19,013 nucleotides of DNA from an uncultured Actinomycetospora sp. (GTDB lineage: Bacteria > Actinomycetota > Actinomycetes > Mycobacteriales > Pseudonocardiaceae): NCBI GenBank assembly GCA_902805495.1, contig CADCTH010000095.1, forward strand, positions 1-19,013, given 5' to 3'. This document shows, in pieces, positions 12,281 to 17,789 of this stretch (position 1 is its first letter; each line of letters opens with the position of its first letter). The notes under the pieces were generated by a model. It had not been told where the DNA came from. It searched no databases and saw only the letters and a program-made list of their open reading frames with translations. Made by a program: the position numbers and the translations under genes.

Positions 12281-13570
12281 GTACCGGTCGAGCGGCCGGG
12301 CCACCAGCGGCCGCCCGACCAGGCCCGCGGCGAGCGTGTCGCCGGCCTGCGGGTCGATGAGCAGGAACGACCCGGTGGCTGCGACCTCGTCGTACTCGTC
12401 GAGGGGCAGCGGCTCCGAGACCGTCAGCGAGACCTGACCCATGTCGTTGATGCCCAGCTCGCCGGGCTCGTCGACCACCGACAGCGTCTCGGTGTCCAGG
12501 CGGTGCGTCACCGCGGCGACGATCGCCTGCACGGTGCGGGTGCCGTGCTTGAGCAGCAGGCGGGCGCCCGGGCGCAGCGGCTTCTCGTGCAGCCAGGCCA
12601 GGGTGGCGTCGAACTCGGTGACCGGCTCGGCCCCGCCGGGCACGGCGAGCAGCGCGCCGCGGGCGACCCCGAGGTCGTCGGCGAGGCGCAGGACCACGCT
12701 CTGGCCGACGTGGGCGGTCTCGAGCTCGCCGTCGAAGGTGTCGATGCCCTCGACCCGGGTGCGTTGCCCGTCGGGCAGGACCGCGACCTCGTCCCCGACG
12801 TGCACGGTGCCCGCCGCGACCAGCCCGGCGTAGCCGCGGTAGTCGGGGTGGGCGTCGGTGCGCGGGCGCACCACGTACTGCACCGGGAAGCGGAACGGGG
12901 CGGCGTGGTCGGCGCCCGCGACCGGCACCGACTCGAGGTGCTCGAGCAGTGTCGGGCCCTCGTACCAGGGCGTGTTCTCCGACGACAGGACGACGTTGTC
13001 GCCCTTCTTCGCCGACAGCGGGATCGCCACCACGGCGTCCTCGGGGTAGCCGAGGGCCTCGGTGAGCCCGAAGAACTCCTTGGCGATGCGCCAGTAGGTG
13101 TTCTCGTCGAAGTCGACCAGGTCCATCTTGTTGACCGCGAGCACCAGCCGCGGCACGCGCAGCAGGCCCATCACCGCGACGTGGCGACGGGTCTGCTCGA
13201 CGATGCCGCTGCGGGCATCGACGAGCAGCACGGCCAGCGACGCGGTGGACGCCCCGGTGACGGTGTTGCGCGTGTACTGCACGTGGCCCGGGGTGTCGGC
13301 CAGGACGAACGCGCGCTGCGGCGTCGCGAAGTAGCGGTACGCGACGTCGATGGTGATGCCCTGCTCGCGCTCCGAGCGCAGGCCGTCGACCAGCAGCGAC
13401 AGGTCGGGGTCGCCGCCGCCGACGGTGGCGCGCTCGACCGCCTCCATCTGGTCGGCGAGCACCGACTTCGTGTCGTAGAGCAGCCGCCCGACGAGGGTGG
13501 ACTTGCCGTCGTCGACGGACCCGGCCGTGGCCAGACGCAGGAGATCGCCTATCGGTGTGCTCCTCTTCAT
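12278..13570 (-). CDS. cysN: sulfate adenylyltransferase subunit 1 (GTPase subunit)
   Basis: 430 aa. CysN couples GTP hydrolysis to formation of adenylyl sulfate (APS) by CysD. The EF-Tu-like GTPase domain has G1 G-S-V-D-D-G-K-S-T (17-25), G3 D-T-P-G-H (92-96), G4 N-K-M-D (147-150) and the G5 region P-L-S-A-K-K-G. Beta-barrel domains follow from about residue 215. There is no C-terminal APS kinase (CysC) domain, so this is CysN alone, not NodQ/CysNC. The ATG at 13570 shares one base with the TGA of cysD (TGATG), so it is translated by reinitiation after CysD. It is the last gene of the operon. Together with a 4Fe-4S-type CysH and no cysC in the window, this indicates the APS rather than the PAPS branch. 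Confidence 0.96.
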   Translation of the reverse strand: MKRSTPIGDLLRLATAGSVDDGKSTLVGRLLYDTKSVLADQMEAVERATVGGGDPDLSLLVDGLRSEREQGITIDVAYRYFATPQRAFVLADTPGHVQYTRNTVTGASTASLAVLLVDARSGIVEQTRRHVAVMGLLRVPRLVLAVNKMDLVDFDENTYWRIAKEFFGLTEALGYPEDAVVAIPLSAKKGDNVVLSSENTPWYEGPTLLEHLESVPVAGADHAAPFRFPVQYVVRPRTDAHPDYRGYAGLVAAGTVHVGDEVAVLPDGQRTRVEGIDTFDGELETAHVGQSVVLRLADDLGVARGALLAVPGGAEPVTEFDATLAWLHEKPLRPGARLLLKHGTRTVQAIVAAVTHRLDTETLSVVDEPGELGINDMGQVSLTVSEPLPLDEYDEVAATGSFLLIDPQAGDTLAAGLVGRPLVARPLDRY

Positions 13571-14493
13571 CAGAAGTAGCCCTCTCGCTTCCGGTCCTCC
13601 ATCGCCGCCTCCGAGAGGCGGTCGTCGGCGCGCGTGGCGCCGCGCTCGGTGAGGCGGCTCTCGCGGACCTCGTCGAGCACCTCGTCGAGCGTGGTCGCGT
13701 CGGACGCCACCGCGCCGGTGCAGGAGCCGTCGCCGACGGTGCGGTAGCGCACCGACATCGTCCGCGTCTCCTCGCCGTCGCGGGGACCGCCCCACGGCCC
13801 GCTGGTCAGCCACATCCCGTCGCGGGCGAACACCTCGCGGGTGTGCGCGTAGTAGATCGACGGGAGCTCGACGCCCTCGCGCGCGATGTAGCGCCACACG
13901 TCGAGCTCGGTGAAGTTCGACAGCGGGAACACGCGCACGTGCTCGCCCGGCTTGTGGCGCCCGTTGTAGAGGTTCCACAGCTCGGGGCGCTGGCGCGACG
14001 GCTCCCACGCCCCGAACGCCGTGCGCAGGCTGAACACCCGCTCCTTGGCCCGCGCGCGCTCCTCGTCGCGGCGCCCGCCGCCGAAGACCGCGTCGTGGCG
14101 GTGCTCGGCGATCGCGTCGAGCAGCGGCGTGGTCTGCAGGGGGTTGCGGGTGCCGTCGGCGCGCTCCTCCAGCCGGCCGTCGTCGATGTAGTCCTGGACG
14201 CGGGCGACCTCGAGGGTCAGGCCGTAGCGCTCGACGACGGCGTCCCGGAACGCGATGACCTCGTCGAAGTTGTGCCCGGTGTCGACGTGCAGCACCGGGA
14301 ACGGGATCGGCGCGGGCCAGAACGCCTTGCGGGCGAGGTGCACCAGCAGCATCGAGTCCTTGCCGCCGGAGAAGAGGATCACCGGCCGGTCGAACTCGCC
14401 GGCCACCTCGCGCAGGACGTGGATGGCCTCGGACTCGAGGGCGTCCAGCTGGTCGACCTGGGCGCTCTGCTCGGAGACGGGTGCGGCGGTCAT
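13570..14493 (-). CDS. cysD: sulfate adenylyltransferase subunit 2
   Basis: 307 aa, the normal length. CysD is the ATP-pyrophosphatase-fold subunit that adenylates sulfate with ATP to give APS and pyrophosphate. The PP-loop S-G-G-K-D-S (42-47) is intact, as are V-L-H-V-D-T-G-H-N-F, the F-G-G-G-R-R-D-E-E-R-A-R-A-K-E-R segment, F-P-L-S-N-F-T-E-L-D-V-W, and the typical C-terminus M-E-D-R-K-R-E-G-Y-F. The ATG start at 14493 overlaps the cysH stop (ATGA, 4 nt), and its stop overlaps cysN. The strict coupling should keep CysD and CysN in balance for the heterodimer. Cytoplasmic. Confidence 0.97.
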   Translation of the reverse strand: MTAAPVSEQSAQVDQLDALESEAIHVLREVAGEFDRPVILFSGGKDSMLLVHLARKAFWPAPIPFPVLHVDTGHNFDEVIAFRDAVVERYGLTLEVARVQDYIDDGRLEERADGTRNPLQTTPLLDAIAEHRHDAVFGGGRRDEERARAKERVFSLRTAFGAWEPSRQRPELWNLYNGRHKPGEHVRVFPLSNFTELDVWRYIAREGVELPSIYYAHTREVFARDGMWLTSGPWGGPRDGEETRTMSVRYRTVGDGSCTGAVASDATTLDEVLDEVRESRLTERGATRADDRLSEAAMEDRKREGYF

Positions 14494-15269
14494 CCGTGCA
14501 GCCCGCACTCGGTCTTGGCGGTGCCGGCCCAGCGGCCGCTGCGCGGGTCGGCGCCCGGCGCCGGCTTCGCGGTGCAGGGCGCGCAGCCGATCGACGGGTA
14601 GCCCGCGCCGACCAGCGGGTTGACCAGCACCGCGTGCTCGCGGATGTAGGTCTCGATCTGCTCGTCCGACCAGTGCGCGATCGGGTTGATCTTGACCAGC
14701 CCGTGGCGCTCGTCCCAGGTCACCAGCGGCGTCGTCGCCCGGGTCGGGGCCTCGACGCGGCGCACCCCGGTCACCCAGGCGTCGTAGCGGGCGAGCGTGC
14801 GCTGCAGCGGCACCACCTTGCGCAGCCGGCAGCACTCGTTGGGGTCGGTGGCGAACAGGTCCTTGCCGCGCAGCGCGTCCTGCTCGGCGACGGTCTCGTC
14901 GGGCTCGGCCTGCACGATGTGCACGCCGTAGACCTGCGCGACGGCGTCGCGGGTGCCGAGGGTCTCGGCGAAGTGGTAGCCGGTGTCGAGGAACAGCACG
15001 TCGACGCCCGCCCGGGCCAGCGCGCCGAGGGCGACGAGCACGGCGTCCTGCATGTTCGACGCGACGATCAGCCCGTCGCCGAAGGTCTCGGCGGCCCAGG
15101 TGAGGATCTCGCGGGTGAGCTCTTCATGCCCGAGCCGGCCCTCGCGGGCGGCGAAGCGCTCGCCGGCGGCGAGGGCCTCGGCCCGCAGGTCGTCGCGCGT
15201 CCCTGTCGATGGTCCAGCTCCCCTATCGGCGTGCTCCGTTGATCGCTGCGTGTCCGTGGTGGTGGTCAT
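14490..15269 (-). CDS. cysH: adenylyl-sulfate (APS) reductase, 4Fe-4S type
   Basis: 259 aa from ATG at 15269, with GAGAGGA just upstream. The protein reduces APS to sulfite and AMP with thioredoxin. The assimilatory APS reductase cluster ligands are present: adjacent Cys146-Cys147 in E-C-C-R-L-R-K-V and Cys229/Cys232 in S-I-G-C-A-P-C-T. The catalytic Cys255 is in K-T-E-C-G-L-H at the C-terminus. Enzymes using PAPS lack the CC and CxxC ligands, so APS is the expected substrate, which agrees with the lack of a cysC gene or domain nearby. The PP-loop region is S-N-M-Q-D (71-75) and the dinucleotide-binding L-F-L-D-T-G-Y-H-F is at 92-100. The first 25 residues are Thr/Ser-rich and probably disordered. 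Its stop overlaps cysD, and its start overlaps the stop of the zinc-ribbon gene (ATGA). Confidence 0.96.
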   Translation of the reverse strand: MTTTTDTQRSTEHADRGAGPSTGTRDDLRAEALAAGERFAAREGRLGHEELTREILTWAAETFGDGLIVASNMQDAVLVALGALARAGVDVLFLDTGYHFAETLGTRDAVAQVYGVHIVQAEPDETVAEQDALRGKDLFATDPNECCRLRKVVPLQRTLARYDAWVTGVRRVEAPTRATTPLVTWDERHGLVKINPIAHWSDEQIETYIREHAVLVNPLVGAGYPSIGCAPCTAKPAPGADPRSGRWAGTAKTECGLHG

Positions 15270-15412
15270 GCGGATCCTCTCGCCGGCGCCGGTACCGCGG
15301 TCACGACGAACGTGCTGCGGCAGTCGGCGCACTCCCACGCGCCCTCCGGGTCCTCCCGGGGGTGCAGGTCCTGCTCGCCGCAGTAGGGGCAGTACTGGAG
15401 GGCCAACCTCAC
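15266..15412 (-). CDS. 48-aa zinc-ribbon protein inside the sulfate-assimilation operon
   Basis: A GTG at 15412 overlaps the sulfite reductase stop (GTGA), and the stop overlaps the cysH ATG (ATGA). Such tight packing on both sides shows a real gene, although it is only 48 codons. Two C-x-x-C knuckles, C-P-Y-C (8-11) and C-A-D-C (28-31), 16 residues apart, form a rubredoxin or zinc-ribbon-like site; the rest is short and acidic (G-E-Q-D-L-H-P-R-E-D-P-E-G). A comparable small open frame sits between the sulfite reductase gene and cysH in Streptomyces sulfate-assimilation clusters, as I recall it. The function has not been established to my knowledge. Possible roles are a redox or iron-sulfur helper for Sir or CysH, or a structural zinc protein; none is shown by the sequence. 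Confidence 0.85.
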   Translation of the reverse strand: MRLALQYCPYCGEQDLHPREDPEGAWECADCRSTFVVTAVPAPARGSA

Positions 15413-17187
15413 GTGAGCTGCCCCTCTTCCGCGCGCACGACCCACTGGGCGAAGCGCTCGCCGGGCTCGTCGCCCTCGGCGTCGGCGCGCACGACCCGCT
15501 CGACGTAGTCGCCGAGGTCGTCGGAGAGCACCTTGTGGCCGCGCAGCTTGCGCCCGAAACCGGCGTCGAGGCCGAGCCCGCCGCCGAGGTGCACCTGGAA
15601 GCCCGCCGCCGGCTGGCCCGCGGCGTCGTTGACGATCTGGCCCTTGAGCCCGATGTCGGCGACCTGGACCCGCGCGCAGGAGTTCGGGCAGCCGTTGAGG
15701 TGGATCGACACCGGGTGCTCCAGGGCGTCCTGGACGTCGGCGAGGCGCCGGTCGAGCTCCTCGACCAGCTCGCCGGCCCGGTTCTTGGTGTCGACGAAGG
15801 CGAGCTTGCAGAACTCCAGCCCCGTGCACGCCATCGTCGCGCGGCGCCACGGCGTGGGGCGGGCGGGCAGGCCGAGGTGGTCGAGGGCGGTGGTGAGCCC
15901 GTCGAGCTTGTCCGACGGGACGTCCAGCACGAGGATCTTCTGGTACGGCGTGAGCCGCACCCGCGACGAGCCGGCGTCCTCGGCGGCCTTCGCGACGCCG
16001 ACGAGCGTCGAGCCGCTGGTGCGCCCGGCCGGCGGGGCGACGCCGACATAGTGGTTGCCGTCGACCTGCTCGTGCACGCCGATGTGGTCGACCGTGCCGG
16101 CGATGGCCTCCGGGGCCGGACCGTCGATCATCTTCCGGCCCAGGTACTCGTCCTCCATGACCTGGCGGAACTTCTCCGGGCCCCAGTCGGCGACGAGGAA
16201 CTTGATGCGCGCGCGGGTGCGCAGGCGCCGGTAGCCGTAGTCGCGGAAGACCTGCACCACGGCGTGCCAGACGTCGGCGACCTCCTCGAGCGGCACCCAG
16301 GCGCCGAGGCGCACGGCGAGCTTCGGGTTGGTCGAGAGCCCGCCGCCGACCTGCAGGTCGAAGCCGGGCCCGTGCTCGGGGTGCACGACGCCGACGAAGG
16401 CGACGTCGTTGACCTCGTGGGCGACGTCCTGCTGCCCGGAGATCGAGGTCTTGAACTTGCGGGGGAGGTTGGCCAGCGAGCGGTCGCCGATGAAGCGCTC
16501 GACGATCTCGTCGATCGCCGGGGTGCCGTCGATGACCTCGTCGGCGCTGATGCCCGCCACCGGCGAGCCGAGGATGACGCGCGGGCAGTCGCCGCAGGCC
16601 TCGGGGGTGTAGAGCCCGACGCCCTCGAGCCGGCGCCAGATCTCCGGCATGTCCTCGACGCGGATCCAGTGCAGCTGGACGTTCTCGCGGTCGGTGACGT
16701 CGGCGGTGTCGCGGGCGAAGGTCTGGGAGATCTCGCCGATGACCCGCAGCTGCTCGGTGGTCAGGCCCCCGCCGTCGACGCGCACCCGCAGCATGAAGTG
16801 CGACGCGTCGAGCTCCTCCTCCTCGACGTGACCCGTGGCCGTGCCCGGGAAGCCCTCGGCGCGCTGGGTGTAGAGCCCCATCCAGCGGAAACGCCCGCGC
16901 AGGTCCGCCGGGTCGATCGAGTCGAAGCCGCGGTGGGCGTAGATGTTCTCGATGCGCGCCCGCACGTTCAGCGGGTGGTCGTCCTTCTTGGACTGCTCGT
17001 TCTTGTTGAGCGGCTCGCGGTAGCCCAGCGCCCACTGGCCCTCGGCCTTGCCCTTGCGGGCGCGGGCGGGCTTGGGTTTCGGCGGCTCGTCCTCCGTCGC
17101 CCCCGGGTGACGCAGTGGCGTCGTCTCGGCGTACGACTCCTCCGAGGTGGTGGCGTTCTCGGACGACGGGGCGCCGGTAGCGGCCAT
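15409..17187 (-). CDS. sir: ferredoxin-dependent sulfite reductase (siroheme/4Fe-4S)
   Basis: 592 aa from ATG at 17187, which has GGAGGA 10 nt upstream. The frame is open to a GTG at 17223, but that ribosome-binding site would then lie inside the coding sequence, so the ATG is preferred. The protein reduces sulfite to sulfide with six electrons from ferredoxin. Siroheme/4Fe-4S ligands are Cys454 and Cys460 in M-A-C-T-G-L-E-F-C-K and Cys500 and Cys504 in N-G-C-P-N-S-C. Tyr106 (M-G-L-Y-T-Q) and Cys198 (P-E-A-C-G-D-C) are 92 residues apart, as in the mycobacterial enzyme, where the equivalent pair forms a Tyr-Cys crosslink next to the active site; this argues for sulfite rather than nitrite reductase. 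Residues 1-60 are a disordered, charged extension. It is the first structural gene of the operon, 109 nt after a leader peptide. Confidence 0.95.
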   Translation of the reverse strand: MAATGAPSSENATTSEESYAETTPLRHPGATEDEPPKPKPARARKGKAEGQWALGYREPLNKNEQSKKDDHPLNVRARIENIYAHRGFDSIDPADLRGRFRWMGLYTQRAEGFPGTATGHVEEEELDASHFMLRVRVDGGGLTTEQLRVIGEISQTFARDTADVTDRENVQLHWIRVEDMPEIWRRLEGVGLYTPEACGDCPRVILGSPVAGISADEVIDGTPAIDEIVERFIGDRSLANLPRKFKTSISGQQDVAHEVNDVAFVGVVHPEHGPGFDLQVGGGLSTNPKLAVRLGAWVPLEEVADVWHAVVQVFRDYGYRRLRTRARIKFLVADWGPEKFRQVMEDEYLGRKMIDGPAPEAIAGTVDHIGVHEQVDGNHYVGVAPPAGRTSGSTLVGVAKAAEDAGSSRVRLTPYQKILVLDVPSDKLDGLTTALDHLGLPARPTPWRRATMACTGLEFCKLAFVDTKNRAGELVEELDRRLADVQDALEHPVSIHLNGCPNSCARVQVADIGLKGQIVNDAAGQPAAGFQVHLGGGLGLDAGFGRKLRGHKVLSDDLGDYVERVVRADAEGDEPGERFAQWVVRAEEGQLT

Positions 17188-17296
17188 GGGTGGGGAATCC
17201 TCCGGGGTGGTGCACGGGCGCACGCGGGCACGACGAGGTGACCCTCGATCGAGGTGGTGCGCGGTCCCGCTGGGATGTGGTGGCGGTGCTTCGCGC

Positions 17297-17380
17297 TCAG
17301 CGGGTGCGGCAGAGGGCGCTGGACTGGCGCTCCAGGTCGACGTGACGTCGACTCACGAGGAGCTGTCCGGGCGCGCGCAT
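17297..17380 (-). CDS. leader peptide (27 aa) upstream of the sulfite reductase operon
   Basis: ATG at 17380, TGA at 17297, 27 residues. The C-terminal part reads L-V-S-R-R-H-V-D-L-E-R-Q-S-S-A-L-C-R-T-R. The R-R-H-V-D-L core and the S-S-A-x-C-R ending are the classic form of the putative leader peptides found before sulfur genes in Streptomyces and related genera. The single Cys codon is fourth from the end. Only a weak AGG precedes the ATG. CACTCT ends 7 nt before it and could be a -10 element for a leaderless message, but this is poor evidence. The spacer to the sulfite reductase ATG is C-rich and 109 nt long. The expected role is cysteine-responsive attenuation of the whole sir-cysH-cysD-cysN operon; this is inferred from position and family. 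Confidence 0.78.
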   Translation of the reverse strand: MRAPGQLLVSRRHVDLERQSSALCRTR

Positions 17381-17444
17381 GACCTAGAGAGTGCCACGAG
17401 GACGGGGTCTTTCTCCACGTGACCTTTGGCCCACGGCTCCTTGA

Positions 17445-17475
17445 GTGCTCGTCCGTGCTCTGGCACGACGAGCAC
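17445..17475. promoter_or_regulatory. strong hairpin in the gap before the sulfite reductase leader
   Basis: GTGCTCGTC-C-GTGC pairs with GCAC-GACGAGCAC: 13 base pairs with a single bulged C and the 4-nt loop TCTG. On the minus strand it is 65 nt upstream of the leader ATG. It may terminate transcripts arriving from the minus-strand fragment that ends at 17597, or serve as an operator for the sulfite reductase promoter. No U-run follows on either strand. Confidence 0.5.
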
Positions 17476-17520
17476 GCACACCCCGCTACTGGGCCCATCG
17501 CGCCGTCAAGATCCTTCATG

Positions 17521-17559
17521 GTGGAGCGTCCGTCCCGCTGAGCGGAGCGCCCGCTCCAC
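17521..17559. terminator. nested hairpin downstream of the minus-strand fragment
   Basis: The outer stem is GTGGAGCG (17521-17528) with CGCTCCAC (17552-17559). Inside it is a small stem CCGC-TGA-GCGG (17535-17545). It lies 38 nt past the stop of the reverse-strand coding fragment, which suits a terminator. Since both flanking complete genes diverge from here, a terminator would be needed only if that fragment is or was transcribed. Confidence 0.4.
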
Positions 17560-17596
17560 TCAGAGAGATCTCCGGGTGCGGCACCTCACCAGCGCG

Positions 17597-17712
17597 TCAG
17601 CGCGGCGTGCACTCGTCGGTGAGCGGGACCTCGGGACCGTGGTCGATCACCTCGAAGGCGTCGACGGGCAGGCCCTCGAACGTCCGGGGCTCGATCCCCA
17701 GGTCGGCCCACT
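17597..17712 (-). pseudogene. C-terminal fragment of an unrecognised minus-strand gene
   Basis: About 38 codons ending in TGA at 17597 read as a plausible protein end: K-W-A-D-L-G-I-E-P-R-T-F-E-G-L-P, then V-D-A-F-E-V-I-D-H-G-P-E-V-P-L-T-D-E-C-T-P-R. All but one codon has G or C in third position, and the amino-acid mix is balanced rather than the Arg/Pro/Gly-rich mix of antisense frames nearby. No start codon suits it. Upstream the frame runs into the hemW promoter and coding region antisense, and another frame there reads V-V-R-G-G-L-A-V-V-V-P-G-A-G, so a frameshifted remnant is possible. Hairpins follow its stop. I could not name the family. Confidence 0.4.
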
Positions 17713-17789
17713 TCCCCTCCCGGCCCCCGGGACCACGACGGCGAGGCCGCCGCGCACGACGGCTCCACGGGCGGGCGCAGAATGGAGCC

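Noticed and set aside
17188..17223. GTG start at 17223 for sulfite reductase
   Set aside because: The GGAGGA ribosome-binding site would be inside the coding sequence; it fits the ATG at 17187.
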